Counted from the first letter of the stretch, positions 1-8,833 are shown. The stretch is DNA of 47,130 bases from Prochloron sp. SulCav_FS08_3_32_3330 (GCA_020721205.1 DYNF01000008.1:1-47130), one strand, 5' to 3'. Made by a program: numbers and translations. Notes: generated by a model not told the origin, from the letters alone.

Positions 1-75
1 TAAAACCCGGGTCGCCCGTGGTTTTGTTTGAGTAGCAACGGGTTTTAACCCGTTGGAAAAAAAAGAATGAAAACT
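1..75. repeat. Partial composite palindromic repeat (copy A)
   Basis: This is the right half of the CAACGGGTT family. It contains a CCCGGGTCGCCCGTGG block, a GTTTTGTTTGAGTAGC linker, the palindrome CAACGGGTTTTAACCCGTTG at 38-57, then an A-run and GAATGAAAAC. It is cut by the window edge. The same order of parts recurs near 16.9 kb and 35.3 kb. It lies just past the 3' end of the ygfZ-like gene. Confidence 0.85.
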
Positions 76-109
76 ATCTTTTTTTGTTACTTTATTTATG
101 ACTATCTAC

Positions 110-1168
110 TTACTTACCTTCATTATATTCATGAGTTAAATAGGGAACAGAAATAATTTCTCCCTCGGCATTTTCTACTTTAACTTTTAAGCCTTCACCT
201 CCGGCTTTTGTGCGAATATAAGCAAGTCCAAATATACCTTCAGGTGTTTCCGTAATACTGGTTAATTGTCCAATTTTTTCATCATTTAAAGTAATAATTG
301 AACCCTCGGAAATTAAACGATTAAGTTTAATTCCCCAGAGTCTTTGTTTAACTCCTTTATAAGTATTTAAACGGGCAATAGTTTCTTGTCCAATATAACA
401 ACCTTTATTAAAGGAAATAGTATGCCATAAACCCGCTTCTAAGGGGTTAAAATCTTCTGTTAATTCATGATCCGGGGTGGGTCTTCCTTGTAAAATTGTT
501 AAAGTTTTCCACCCATTTTCCCCCATATTTATAACATTCATTTCAGTTAATTTTAACCAAAATATTTCAGCTATTTCTACAGGTAAAATAAAAGTATAAC
601 CTTTAATTTTTAAACCGCTTCCTACGATTACCCTAATTTCTTGATTTTCAAAATTAAAAATTTGATGCCCATATTCAGGTTTATTTATGATATTATTAAA
701 GCCTAATTTTTTAATAATTTGATCACTTTCTTCCCCTAATAAAGTAAAGATTGCATATTCTCCAGATAAATCAGTTAAAGTTACTTTATCCATCGGAAAA
801 ATAAAGCGATCTAACCATTCCATTAAATACTTCCGACGATTAGGAGAAACTAATAATAAAATGCTATCTTCTGTTAAATAAACATTAGCTAAATCAATAG
901 TTCTGGCGGTGGAAGTAACAAAAACTGTTTCCCATCCTTCTCCTACGTTTAAGTTATTAAAATCATTGGTACTTTGATTATGTAAATATCTAATTTTATC
1001 ATTGCCTGATACTTTAATTAAACCCCAATGACTACGATCTACAAGAAAAGTTTTAGTATTAATTTGATTTAAAATATCAGGATCATTACCAAAAGTGACA
1101 GGATATTGATCATTTTCGGAGAAGATAGCACCTAATTTTTGTTGAGTTTTTCTTAATTGTTCAAGCAT
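110..1168 (-). CDS. ygfZ: YgfZ/GcvT-like folate-binding protein
   Basis: The 352-residue protein matches the YgfZ (IBA57-like) branch of the aminomethyltransferase fold. The family diagnostic KGCYIGQE is present near residues 255-262, including the conserved cysteine. The N-terminal half is a GcvT-like tetrahydrofolate-binding region (DRSHWGLIKVSGNDKIRYLH), and the C-terminal end is the usual barrel-like segment. Family members act in the cytoplasm in repair or assembly of certain iron-sulfur proteins and in tRNA modification; they are not glycine-cleavage enzymes. Length is normal for the family. The ATG at 1168 gives the full N-terminus. The gene stands alone, with a palindromic repeat just past its stop codon. 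Identification rests on the motif and overall length. Confidence 0.88.
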   Translation of the reverse strand: MLEQLRKTQQKLGAIFSENDQYPVTFGNDPDILNQINTKTFLVDRSHWGLIKVSGNDKIRYLHNQSTNDFNNLNVGEGWETVFVTSTARTIDLANVYLTEDSILLLVSPNRRKYLMEWLDRFIFPMDKVTLTDLSGEYAIFTLLGEESDQIIKKLGFNNIINKPEYGHQIFNFENQEIRVIVGSGLKIKGYTFILPVEIAEIFWLKLTEMNVINMGENGWKTLTILQGRPTPDHELTEDFNPLEAGLWHTISFNKGCYIGQETIARLNTYKGVKQRLWGIKLNRLISEGSIITLNDEKIGQLTSITETPEGIFGLAYIRTKAGGEGLKVKVENAEGEIISVPYLTHEYNEGK

Positions 1169-1307
1169 AGTTAATAAAGTAAAGTTTGACGATATTATTA
1201 TATCACAAATAGATTAGATTAATTAAAATAAAGATTACTTTAATCATCAATTAAATTAATTGATTGTGAAACAGGCATCTTGCCTGTTACAAATAACAAA
1301 TAACTAA

Positions 1308-1724
1308 TTAAGTTAAATTATTAAAAATAGTTTGAATTAAATTAGCCGTTTTATTTTCAATTTTAATCCAGTCAACTTCTCCATTTTTATCAATTAAACT
1401 GGTATCTATTTCTACCTCTTGTATTTCTTCAATTTGAGTGCCATTTAGTTGGGCAATATGTTGTTGCAATTCTATAACTTTTGTGGTAAAATTAATAAAA
1501 CAAACTTGATAACATAATTGCCAAATATCTAATTCAACTAACTGATCATTTTTAGTTAATAATAATTGATATTTGGGGAAAGGTTCACTTATCTCTTGAT
1601 AAGTGCCTTTCCATGTAGACTCATCTAATTTTTTACGAATATTATCTATAACTCTAATAAAAATAGGTTGCATTAATAATTGGGCTTGTTCCCAAGCTAC
1701 AATATTTTTAAATTTAGGTTTCAT
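1308..1724 (-). CDS. Conserved-looking cyanobacterial protein of unknown function
   Basis: This is a 138-residue soluble, mixed-charge protein with no signal peptide or membrane segment. It is rich in amphipathic stretches and has two closely placed aromatic or cysteine patches (DIWQLCYQVCFINF). I do not recognise the family. The reading frame is complete, starts with ATG, has codon use like its neighbours and has no competing frame, so it is probably a real gene. It lies between the ygfZ-like gene on the same strand and a divergent cyclotransferase, about 80 bp from the latter, so the two promoters must share that gap. No function is proposed. Confidence 0.6.
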   Translation of the reverse strand: MKPKFKNIVAWEQAQLLMQPIFIRVIDNIRKKLDESTWKGTYQEISEPFPKYQLLLTKNDQLVELDIWQLCYQVCFINFTTKVIELQQHIAQLNGTQIEEIQEVEIDTSLIDKNGEVDWIKIENKTANLIQTIFNNLT

Positions 1725-1805
1725 AATTAATTTAAAAATCAGTTAAAATGGTTGAAAATATGTTAAGTTGATTATTATATCATTAATAGTAACAATCTCA
1801 AAATT

Positions 1806-2666
1806 ATGAAAAAAATTAAAATTATTTTATCTTGTTTTTGTCTTAGTTTAATTCTTAGTGCGGCTCAATGTAGTAACACCGAAGAAATTGTTACCCCGAA
1901 TCCTCAAACTACGAATACAGAAAATACGAATACAGAAACAATGGATCAACCTGTAGAAACTCCTTCCGAAATTGTTAATAAACAAAGTGATTATGAAATT
2001 ATTAATACTTATCCCCATGACAATCAAGCTTTTACCCAAGGTTTAATTTATCATAATAGTTTTTTATATGAAGGTACGGGTTTAAATGGTGAATCTTCTT
2101 TGAGAAAAGTGAACATTGAAACGGGAGAAGTTTTACAAAAATATGAGTTACCCGAAGAATATTTTGGGGAAGGAATTACGATATTTAATAATAAAATTAT
2201 TCAACTTACTTGGCAATCAAAAAAAGGTTTTATTTATGATTTAGAAACTTTTGAAAAATTAGGAGAATTTTCTTATAATACCGAGGGTTGGGGTATAACT
2301 CATGATACACAATATTTAATTATGAGTGATGGAAGCGATATTTTATATTTTCTTGATCCAGAAACTTTTACAGAAGTAAAAAGAATCCAAGTAAATTATA
2401 ATAATCGTTCTATTAAAAGAATTAATGAATTAGAATATATTAATGGGGAAATTTTTGCTAATGTGTGGTTAACGGATAAAATTATTAAAATTAATCCTGA
2501 AACTGGGGAAGTTAATGGCTTTTTAGATTTACAAAAATTAACAGAAAATGAACCAGATTTAAGGGATAATGTTTTAAATGGAATTGCTTATAATCCTGAA
2601 ACTAATCATCTTTTTATTACGGGAAAATTATGGTCTAATTTATATGAAATAAAATTAAATAATTAG
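1806..2666 (+). CDS. Glutaminyl-peptide cyclotransferase (glutamine cyclotransferase family), exported
   Basis: The 286-residue protein belongs to the five-bladed-propeller glutamine cyclotransferase family, which turns N-terminal glutamine into pyroglutamate. Typical motifs are YPHDNQAFTQGLIY near residues 68-81, LYEGTGLNG, GEGITIF, LTWQSKKGF and, near the C-terminus, LNGIAYNPETNHLFITGKLW. Residues 1-22 form a signal peptide with a possible lipobox ending in Cys-23 (SAAQC). Glutamine at -1 is unusual for a lipoprotein, so lipidation is uncertain. Residues about 24-60 are a low-complexity Asn/Thr/Glu linker. The protein is expected in the periplasm. The downstream gap before cobM carries short tandem TTATTGG-type repeats. 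Confidence 0.88.
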   Translation: MKKIKIILSCFCLSLILSAAQCSNTEEIVTPNPQTTNTENTNTETMDQPVETPSEIVNKQSDYEIINTYPHDNQAFTQGLIYHNSFLYEGTGLNGESSLRKVNIETGEVLQKYELPEEYFGEGITIFNNKIIQLTWQSKKGFIYDLETFEKLGEFSYNTEGWGITHDTQYLIMSDGSDILYFLDPETFTEVKRIQVNYNNRSIKRINELEYINGEIFANVWLTDKIIKINPETGEVNGFLDLQKLTENEPDLRDNVLNGIAYNPETNHLFITGKLWSNLYEIKLNN

Positions 2667-2709
2667 TTATTGGTTATTGGTTATTAGTTATTGGTTATTT
2701 GTTATTAGA
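2665..2709. repeat. Short tandem repeat (TTATTGG-type units)
   Basis: Degenerate 7-8 bp units of the form GGTTATT, GGTTATTA and TGTTATTA follow the stop codon of the cyclotransferase gene. Similar simple-unit arrays with other sequences occur near 6.42, 12.56, 17.65, 29.61 and 32.46 kb. Each lies in an intergenic gap. Confidence 0.7.
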
Positions 2710-2774
2710 AACTACTGATTACTGATAATTGAATTAAACTATCAACTGTCAAACATTTATTAAGATTAAATTTT

Positions 2775-3587
2775 ATGCAATTATCGGAAAAAAAAGTAAC
2801 TTTAAAACCTGCTGTTTATATTATCGGTGCTGGACCAGGGGATCCTGATTTATTAACAATAAAAGCTTATAAAATTTTGGCTCAAGCTGATGTTATTATT
2901 TATGCTAATTCCCTTGTGCCTAAACAAATTTTACAGGATGTTAAACCCACTGCTAAATTAATTCCGACGGGAAATAAAACCTTAGAAGATATTATTCCTT
3001 TAATGATTGAAAATGTTAAAAATAATTTAATTGTGGTGCGTTTACATTCGGGAGATTTAACTTTATATAGTACAATTAATGAACAAATGCAACTATTAAA
3101 AGAGGCAAATATTCCTTTTGAATTAATCCCCGGAATTAGTGCTTTTCAAGATGCGGCGGCGAAATTATGTACCGAATTAACTGTACCAAATTTAGTTCAA
3201 ACTATCATTTTAACGCGCATTAGTGGGGATGCTTCTCCTGTACCGGAAAGGGAAAATTTAGCCAGTTTAGCTAAACATAAAGCTAGTATTTGTTTATATT
3301 TATCGGCGCGTCATTGTGCCAAAGTACAAGAGGAATTATTATTACATTATCCTCCTGATACCACCGTAGCTATTTGTTATCGTTTAGGGTGGGAAGATGA
3401 AAAAATATTAGTAGTTTCTTTAAATGAAATGGCAAAAGTAACTCATGAAAATAATTTATTTCGTACTACTTTATATATAATTAGTCCGGCTTTAAAAATG
3501 ATTAATAATGATGATAATTTAATTAGATCTCAATTATATAATCCTAATTATTCTCATTCATTTCGTCAAGAAAAAAATGCCAATTAA
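2775..3587 (+). CDS. cobM: Precorrin-4/cobalt-precorrin-4 C11-methyltransferase
   Basis: The 270-residue protein belongs to the tetrapyrrole (uroporphyrin-III-like) methylase superfamily, CobM/CbiF branch. It shows the SAM-binding start VYIIGAGPGDPDLLT at about residues 14-28, the glycine-rich RLHSGDLTLYS near residue 94 and PGISAFQDAAAKL near 124. The enzyme transfers a methyl group from S-adenosylmethionine to C11 of precorrin-4 or its cobalt form in adenosylcobalamin (pseudocobalamin) synthesis. The CobM assignment is favoured over CobI/CobJ by the SLVP segment after the first strand and by overall length. No other cobalamin genes are adjacent, which is common in cyanobacteria. The stop codon runs directly into a tandem repeat array. 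Confidence 0.9.
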   Translation: MQLSEKKVTLKPAVYIIGAGPGDPDLLTIKAYKILAQADVIIYANSLVPKQILQDVKPTAKLIPTGNKTLEDIIPLMIENVKNNLIVVRLHSGDLTLYSTINEQMQLLKEANIPFELIPGISAFQDAAAKLCTELTVPNLVQTIILTRISGDASPVPERENLASLAKHKASICLYLSARHCAKVQEELLLHYPPDTTVAICYRLGWEDEKILVVSLNEMAKVTHENNLFRTTLYIISPALKMINNDDNLIRSQLYNPNYSHSFRQEKNAN

Positions 3588-3803
3588 AAAAAGTTCGTTG
3601 TTGCGCTTCAGCGCTAAAAAGTTCGTTATTGCACTTCAGCGCTAAAAAGTTCGTTGTTGCGCTTCAGCGCTAAAAAGTTCGTTGTTGCGCTTCAGCGCTA
3701 AAAAGTTCGTTGTTGTGCTTCAGCGCTAAAAAGTTCGTTGTTGTGCTTCAGTGCTAATCTGAATAAAACAAGATTGCAGTGGTGCTAAAGCACAACAACG
3801 AAC
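3588..3803. repeat. Six-copy 28-bp tandem hairpin array with one inverted unit
   Basis: Six head-to-tail 28-bp units start at 3588, 3616, 3644, 3672, 3700 and 3728. Each reads AAAAAGTTCGTTGTTGCG followed by CTTCAGCGCT, with small changes. Each ends in a short hairpin (GCGCT-tc-AGCGC). In unit 6 it has become GTGCT-tc-AGTGC, and unit 2 has a GCAC arm that breaks one pair. After a 26-bp gap an inverted, shortened unit lies at 3782-3803 (GTGCTAAAGCAC then AACAACGAAC). The array fills the gap between cobM and the convergent SGNH hydrolase gene. Confidence 0.93.
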
Positions 3804-3809
3804 CTAAAT

Positions 3810-4628
3810 TTAATTGATTTGCACTAAATTTATAACTTGTAAAGTGCTACGCCAAACTTCATATCCCGTCGGGGCAAGATGTAAACCGTCGGAAGAAAAT
3901 TCCATTCTTAAATTGCCATTTCCATCAGCAAAAAGAGGATATAAATCTAAAAAAATAACTCCTTCAGATTCGGCAATTTTTTTTAATCTTTGGTTAATTT
4001 TTTTGATTCTTTGATTGGGAATTTTTAATAATTTAGCTTTCCCTTCCCATGTGGAATTTTCCGCACCATGAGGTAAAATAGATTGAACAATAATCTCACT
4101 TTGAGGATGAACTTTGCGTAAATAACGAATAATTAATAAATGATTTGCGACTATACTATCATCTTTCATTCCTTGAATTAAATCATTAATTCCAATCATA
4201 ATAAAAATTTTTTTCGGCTTAGTTTGATCTACTATATTTAATCTTTTTAATAAGCCCCTTGATGTTTCCCCTGAAATACCTTGATTAAGCCAGACTGTAT
4301 CAGGAGGTAATAATGTAGGTGGAAACCATAAACTAATAGAATCTCCTAATAATAAATTAAGATTATCTGGTTTTTCCTGTGCTATTCTTTCGGCTTCTTG
4401 AGTTAGAAGTTCTAACCATTGTTGATAATTCAAATAATGACGTTCTCCTAATTTTGGCATATTTTCTGAATTAGCCGCCATTACTTGATCATTTCCGACT
4501 GAAGATTGAACTACAGAAGAAATCGCCTGAGAGTTTTGACGTTGCCAAAAATTAACCAATATTATTAATAAAATTACATTGGTTATCACAGAGATTAATG
4601 CCCAAATTGGAAACCGTTTTAAAAACAT
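3810..4628 (-). CDS. SGNH/GDSL-family hydrolase, membrane-anchored
   Basis: The 272-residue protein has one N-terminal membrane segment (about 8-27). A periplasmic SGNH esterase domain follows. All four catalytic blocks are visible: block I LLLGDS with Ser-97, block II GISGE at 117-121, block III GIND at 146-149, and block V DGLH with Asp-247 and His-250. Such enzymes hydrolyse esters of lipids, sugars or cell-wall acyl groups; the substrate cannot be told from sequence. The enzyme is probably tethered to the inner membrane and faces the periplasm. The gene is convergent with cobM across the repeat array and downstream of amt on the same strand, with a terminator hairpin in between. Confidence 0.9.
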   Translation of the reverse strand: MFLKRFPIWALISVITNVILLIILVNFWQRQNSQAISSVVQSSVGNDQVMAANSENMPKLGERHYLNYQQWLELLTQEAERIAQEKPDNLNLLLGDSISLWFPPTLLPPDTVWLNQGISGETSRGLLKRLNIVDQTKPKKIFIMIGINDLIQGMKDDSIVANHLLIIRYLRKVHPQSEIIVQSILPHGAENSTWEGKAKLLKIPNQRIKKINQRLKKIAESEGVIFLDLYPLFADGNGNLRMEFSSDGLHLAPTGYEVWRSTLQVINLVQIN

Positions 4629-4732
4629 TTGTTTTAATTAGCTATTAGTAAATAGTTAGTTTTACTAATAATTATTAATTATTCATTGTTCATTGTCAAT
4701 CTTAATTAGTTTAAACCGATTGTTATCCAAAC

Positions 4733-4773
4733 AAAAAGGCTTTAGTTCAGGATTACTTAGCTAAAGCCTTTTT
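4733..4773 (-). terminator. Intrinsic terminator hairpin of amt
   Basis: Inverted arms AAAAAGGCTTTAG and CTAAAGCCTTTTT are separated by about 15 bp. Read on the minus strand they lie about 55-95 bp past the amt stop codon and end in a T-run. This separates amt from the SGNH hydrolase gene further along the same strand. Confidence 0.8.
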
Positions 4774-4827
4774 CTTATTTTTTGAAATTTTAAATCTGTT
4801 TAAAGATTAAAAAGATTAATTACTGAG

Positions 4828-6264
4828 TTAATAATCTTCATTAATTTTATTAAATTGACTGATTCCTCCCGCAAATTCTTCACCATAACCTTCTTCACCA
4901 TGTTCATTAATATCTAAACCTTGCATTTCTGCCTCTGTTTTTAAGCGTAATCCTACTGTAGCATCCACAATTTTAATAATTATAAATGTTCCGGCGATCG
5001 CAATTAGATAAGCAATCGCTACCGCCGCAATTTGAATTAATAATTGCATTGGATTCCCGAAAAATAAGCCATTTTTGCCAAACTCATTAACCGTTGTCGT
5101 CGCAAAAAGTCCGGTTAAAATTGCTCCCACTGTTCCCCCTACACCATGCACAGGGAAAGTATCTAAAGCATCATCAATCCCTAGTTTCATCTTGTAACTA
5201 ATGGCAAAGAAACAACATACAGCCGTAATACTACCGATTAAAATTGCCGCTAAAGGGGTGACAAAACCTGCCGCCGGAGTAATCCCGACTAAACCTGCCA
5301 CTGCACCGGAAGCCGCCCCCACTGCTGTGGGTTTGCCCCGTAAAACTCGTTCAATAATTAACCAAGTTAGTAAACCGGAAGCCGCTCCGGTATTAGTTGC
5401 CACAAATGCTACTGTAGCAATACTTCCAGAGGCTAAAGCACTTCCGGCATTAAAGCCAAACCAACCAAACCAGAGTAAACCCGCACCTAAGAGGATAAAA
5501 GGTACGTTATGAGGTGCTGATAACTTAGCTGGATAGGCTTTACGAGGTCCGATCATGATAGCGGCAACAAAAGCTGAAGCCCCGGAAACGATATGAACTA
5601 CCGTACCTCCGGCAAAGTCTAATGCTCCCATACCGCCATATAAACCTAATAAACCGCCTTTTGCCCAAACCATGTGAGCCATGGGGCAGTAGATAAAAGT
5701 TGACCAAAGCACCACAAATAAAGCATAAGCCCTAAAGGTAGTTCTTTCGACGATCGCCCCAGAAATTAAGGCGGGAGTAATAATGGCAAACATTCCTTGA
5801 TACATCATGAAAGCTTCATGGGGAATAGTAGCGGCGTAAGAAACCACCTCGGCGGGTTCTGTTCCTTTGAGATAATCAGTAGTTTCTAAACCTACGCCAT
5901 TAAGGAAACTCCATTCTAAACCGCCAATAAAGGGTAAGCCGGGGGCAAAAGCCAAACTATAACCCCATAAAATCCAAGTTACGCCCACAATACCCATGAG
6001 GAGAAAACTCATCATTAGGGTGTTGAGAATATTCTTTTTGGAGACGAAACCACCATAGAAAAAAGCTAATCCGGGGGTCATTAATAAAACTAATGCCGAA
6101 CAGATAAGCATAAAAGCTGTATCTGCCGATTCTTGAGCAGTGGTGACTGCTTTTTGGAGAGCTTCAATTGCTTCTTTATCTAGGGTTTGTGCTAAAACAT
6201 TGGAATTAAATAAATTTAAAGCAATTATAGTTAATAATCCGACAAGCAAAATTTTTTTTAACAT
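4828..6264 (-). CDS. amt: Ammonium transporter, Amt family
   Basis: The 478-residue polytopic protein carries a cleavable-looking N-terminus (LLTIIALNLFNSNVLAQ) followed by the eleven-helix Amt channel. Family marks include PGLAFFYGGFVSKKN near residue 65, the first pore histidine in VVHIVSGASAF, the second in FPVHGVGGTVGAI, and the glycine-rich helices between them. The protein conducts ammonium or ammonia across the cytoplasmic membrane; with glnA at 30.8 kb it forms the uptake and assimilation route. The C-terminal tail ends in a Glu/Gly-rich segment of the kind that meets PII regulators in this family. Upstream DNA has only a weak NtcA-like sequence, and no glnK-type gene is adjacent. Confidence 0.95.
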   Translation of the reverse strand: MLKKILLVGLLTIIALNLFNSNVLAQTLDKEAIEALQKAVTTAQESADTAFMLICSALVLLMTPGLAFFYGGFVSKKNILNTLMMSFLLMGIVGVTWILWGYSLAFAPGLPFIGGLEWSFLNGVGLETTDYLKGTEPAEVVSYAATIPHEAFMMYQGMFAIITPALISGAIVERTTFRAYALFVVLWSTFIYCPMAHMVWAKGGLLGLYGGMGALDFAGGTVVHIVSGASAFVAAIMIGPRKAYPAKLSAPHNVPFILLGAGLLWFGWFGFNAGSALASGSIATVAFVATNTGAASGLLTWLIIERVLRGKPTAVGAASGAVAGLVGITPAAGFVTPLAAILIGSITAVCCFFAISYKMKLGIDDALDTFPVHGVGGTVGAILTGLFATTTVNEFGKNGLFFGNPMQLLIQIAAVAIAYLIAIAGTFIIIKIVDATVGLRLKTEAEMQGLDINEHGEEGYGEEFAGGISQFNKINEDY

Positions 6265-6417
6265 TTAAAACCAGAATCCTCAAGGCAAGAAAATATAACA
6301 ATTCAGTAATTTAGAAAAGTATTACAACATTTTTCCATGGGATAAACTGTTACAATTGATGCAATGTTAGATCCTGATAAATATAGCAATTCTCATACTT
6401 ATGAGGTACAAAATTAA

Positions 6418-6456
6418 TCCTTTTTGTCCTTTGTCACTTGTCCTTTGTCCTTTGTA
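6418..6456. repeat. Short tandem repeat (GTCCTTT units)
   Basis: Degenerate copies of TTTGTCC and CTTGTCC occur four to five times in the gap upstream of amt. The rest of the 237-bp gap (6265-6501) is AT-rich and contains no gene I can support. Confidence 0.65.
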
Positions 6457-6501
6457 AGACTGTTTTTTTATCATTTTTGATTAATTAAGATCAAAAACAA
6501 G

Positions 6502-7377
6502 CTAAAAATTTGATCTCAAAAAGTTTAAGAAAGGATCCTGTGCGACCCAACCAAGGGGCGAAGATAAACGCACTTCAAAATGTAAATGAGGTGAAACAAG
6601 ATCGGGAATACCCGTATTTCCTACTAAACCAATAATTTCACCCCCTTGGATCATTTGTCCTATCTGTATATTAATCTTTTCTAAATGAGCATAACGAGTT
6701 TGTTTTCCATTATTATGATTAATTATGATTAAATTACCGTAATGATCCTGATTTCCGGCAAAAACGACAATTCCATCTTCTACTGCGATCACTGATTCTC
6801 CTAGATTAGCAAGAATGTCAACCCCACCATGAAAAAAAGTAGTGTTATTTTCCTGATTTGTCTGCCAACCGTAATTTAAAGCAATTTCTCTGTTATTTAT
6901 CAGAGGATAAAAAGGAAATTCTGTATAATTATTTTGATTTTGTGGATTATTAGTTTCAGTCCATGTAATACCCGGAATAAATACTTGTTGAGTAATCGGA
7001 GTGCAACCATTTAATTCAAATAATAAATCGGCACGAATACCATAAGCTTCTCCTAAATCTTTCCATGTTGCTCCAGAAGGTGCATTGATAATCATACCGT
7101 TAAAAGGCGGAATTTTCATAATTTGCCCCGGAGGAAGTCGACGGGCGTTTAAACTCGGATTAACTCTGATTAAAGTTTCGGGGACAAGGTTATAACGACT
7201 GGCGATCGCCTCAAGGGTATCATTGCTTTGGATTGTATATTCCTCCATGCGGGACCAAATCGAATTAGTACAAATGTCCGTTTGAGCGATCGAATTTTCC
7301 GTAATCAGGGGAAAGATTAACAGTCCATAAATTAAGCCTACAAGCCCCCAAGGGGAATTTCTTTTTTTCATATTCAA
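6502..7377 (-). CDS. LysM-M23 peptidoglycan endopeptidase (secreted)
   Basis: The 291-residue exported protein has a signal peptide at about 1-31. It then has a LysM peptidoglycan-binding motif (YTIQSNDTLEAIASRYN to LPPGQIMKIP, about 47-92) and a weaker second LysM-like stretch (SGATWKDLGEAYGI). The C-terminal M23 (LytM) zinc peptidase domain has metal and catalytic residues His-183 and Asp-187 in HGGVD, YAHL, and HLHFE at 264-268. Both key motifs are intact, so the enzyme is probably active. It should cut peptide cross-links in the periplasmic wall. The gene is divergent from the peroxiredoxin gene over about 100 bp. The ATG at 7377 gives a normal lysine-rich signal start (MNMKKRN). Confidence 0.92.
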   Translation of the reverse strand: MNMKKRNSPWGLVGLIYGLLIFPLITENSIAQTDICTNSIWSRMEEYTIQSNDTLEAIASRYNLVPETLIRVNPSLNARRLPPGQIMKIPPFNGMIINAPSGATWKDLGEAYGIRADLLFELNGCTPITQQVFIPGITWTETNNPQNQNNYTEFPFYPLINNREIALNYGWQTNQENNTTFFHGGVDILANLGESVIAVEDGIVVFAGNQDHYGNLIIINHNNGKQTRYAHLEKINIQIGQMIQGGEIIGLVGNTGIPDLVSPHLHFEVRLSSPLGWVAQDPFLNFLRSNF

Positions 7378-7477
7378 ATAAAACCAGTTTTAACCCATAC
7401 TTTACAGTTTATGCTATATTTGTAACAAATTGTAAATTTTCGTAAACTATTATCCAATTTTAGGAGATCTATAAATT

Positions 7478-8071
7478 ATGACAGGATGCTTAAGAGTAGG
7501 ACAACAAGCTCCAGACTTTACTGCTACCGCCGTTGTGGATCAAGAATTTAAAACCATCAAACTCTCTGACTACAAAGGGAAATATGTTGTTCTCTTTTTC
7601 TATCCCTTAGATTTTACCTTCGTTTGCCCTACGGAAATCATTGCTTTCAGCGATCGCTATAGTGAATTTAGCGGTGTTAATACTGAGGTTTTAGGGGTTT
7701 CTGTGGATAGTGAGTTTTCTCACCTTGCATGGATTCAAACCGATCGCAAAGAAGGTGGAATTGGAGATATTGATTATCCTTTAGTGGCGGACTTGAAAAA
7801 AGAAATTAGCACCGCTTACAATGTACTTGATCCTGATGCCGGAGTAGCATTAAGAGGATTATTCATCATTGATAAAGAGGGAGTAATTCAACATTCTACC
7901 ATTAATAATCTTTCTTTTGGACGCAGTGTAGACGAAACTTTACGCACATTAAAAGCGATCCAATATGTCCAAAGTCATCCCGATGAAGTTTGCCCTGCGG
8001 GTTGGAAAGAAGGGGATAAAACGATGATTCCTGATCCGGTTAAATCTAAAATTTATTTCTCTGCTGTGTAA
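7478..8071 (+). CDS. 2-Cys peroxiredoxin
   Basis: The 197-residue thiol peroxidase belongs to the typical 2-Cys (AhpC/Prx1) class. The peroxidatic cysteine is Cys-50 in [13 protein letters not shown] and the resolving cysteine is Cys-172 in [10 protein letters not shown]. The GGLG-type segment found in peroxide-sensitive eukaryotic forms is replaced by GGIGD. It reduces hydrogen peroxide and alkyl peroxides, with thioredoxin as the usual donor, and protects a photosynthetic cell from peroxide. The start is fixed by a good ribosome binding site (AGGAG) about 12 bp upstream of the ATG. The gene is monocistronic, with a terminator-like hairpin after it. Confidence 0.95.
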   Translation: MTGCLRVGQQAPDFTATAVVDQEFKTIKLSDYKGKYVVLFFYPLDFTFVCPTEIIAFSDRYSEFSGVNTEVLGVSVDSEFSHLAWIQTDRKEGGIGDIDYPLVADLKKEISTAYNVLDPDAGVALRGLFIIDKEGVIQHSTINNLSFGRSVDETLRTLKAIQYVQSHPDEVCPAGWKEGDKTMIPDPVKSKIYFSAV

Positions 8072-8101
8072 GCAAGTTTTAAACTTTTAAAACAAACTTT
8101 T

Positions 8102-8134
8102 AAATTCCCGATTTTTTCACAAAGTCGGGGATTT
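8102..8134. terminator. AGTCGGGGATTT-type hairpin after the peroxiredoxin gene
   Basis: Arms AAATTCCCGATTTT and AAAGTCGGGGATTT form a stem about 30 bp past the stop codon. It is the most divergent member of a hairpin family repeated at 18.90, 22.05, 22.98, 30.79, 36.89 and 41.75 kb. Confidence 0.75.
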
Positions 8135-8198
8135 GTGGTAAAAAATTAAATATTTTATTATATAATTAATAATTATAGTAACCAACAAAATTAACATT

Positions 8199-8819
8199 AT
8201 GATTGCCACACTTCCTGAACAAAAACAAATTACTTTAGAAGAATTTTGGGAATGGTATCCCGATGGTCATGGTCGTTATGAATTACACAATGGAGTTATT
8301 ATTGAAATGCAACCTACAGGTACTCATGAACAAGTAGCAGGTTTTCTGGCGGGTGAATTTTTTGCCCAAATCAGAAAATTACAACTGCCTTATTTTATAC
8401 CAAGACAAGCATTAATTAAAGCTTTAGATACAGATAAATCTGCTTATATTCCTGATGTAATTGTGCTGGATCAAAGTGCATTAAATGATGAATCTTTGTG
8501 GAAAAAACGCTCTACTATTACTCAAGGAAAAACCGTACCTTTATTAGTAGAAGTTGTTAGTACAAACTGGCGAGATGATTATGGTTATAAATTAATAGAT
8601 TATGAAAATTTAGGCATAACTGAATATTGGATTGTGGATTATTTAGGATTAGGAGGAATGCGCTATATTGGCGATCCAAAACAACCGACAATTTCGATTT
8701 ATCAATTAATTGATGGGGAATATCAATTAAAACAATTTAGAGGAAAAGATCGCCTTATTTCTAGTATTTTTCCTGAATTAAATTTAACGGCTGAACAAAT
8801 TTTTGCAATAAACCAATAG
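8199..8819 (+). CDS. Uma2-family endonuclease-like protein (DUF820)
   Basis: The 206-residue protein belongs to the Uma2/DUF820 family, which has a PD-(D/E)XK restriction-endonuclease-like core and is greatly expanded in cyanobacteria. Family marks are LEEFWEWYPDGHGRYELHNGVI near the N-terminus, IPDVIVLD near residue 90, LLVEVVSTNWRDDYGYKLIDYENLGITEYWIVDY at about 124-157 with the Asp and Glu-x-Val core, and the C-terminal FPELNLTAEQIF. Biological role is not established for the family. A paralogue lies at 25980-26585. The last codons (Ile-Asn-Gln-stop) fall inside a duplicated part of a palindromic repeat, so the repeat supplies the stop codon. Confidence 0.88.
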   Translation: MIATLPEQKQITLEEFWEWYPDGHGRYELHNGVIIEMQPTGTHEQVAGFLAGEFFAQIRKLQLPYFIPRQALIKALDTDKSAYIPDVIVLDQSALNDESLWKKRSTITQGKTVPLLVEVVSTNWRDDYGYKLIDYENLGITEYWIVDYLGLGGMRYIGDPKQPTISIYQLIDGEYQLKQFRGKDRLISSIFPELNLTAEQIFAINQ

Positions 8820-8833
8820 GTTGAGAAATAAAC

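Noticed and set aside
1848-2039. Small open frame antisense to the cyclotransferase gene
   Set aside because: A shadow of the coding strand with no ribosome binding site or recognisable motif.
3588-3803. Possible CRISPR array
   Set aside because: The 28-bp units are directly joined with no unique spacers, and no cas gene is in the window. It is a tandem hairpin repeat.
5201-5512. Open frame of 103 codons antisense to amt
   Set aside because: It lies fully inside a well-supported gene, has an alanine/proline/lysine-rich composition without domain and is explained by codon bias of the opposite strand.
6340-6353. NtcA site upstream of amt (GTA-N8-TCC on the minus strand)
   Set aside because: One fixed base differs and no -10 box lies at 22-23 bp, so the support is too weak to list it.
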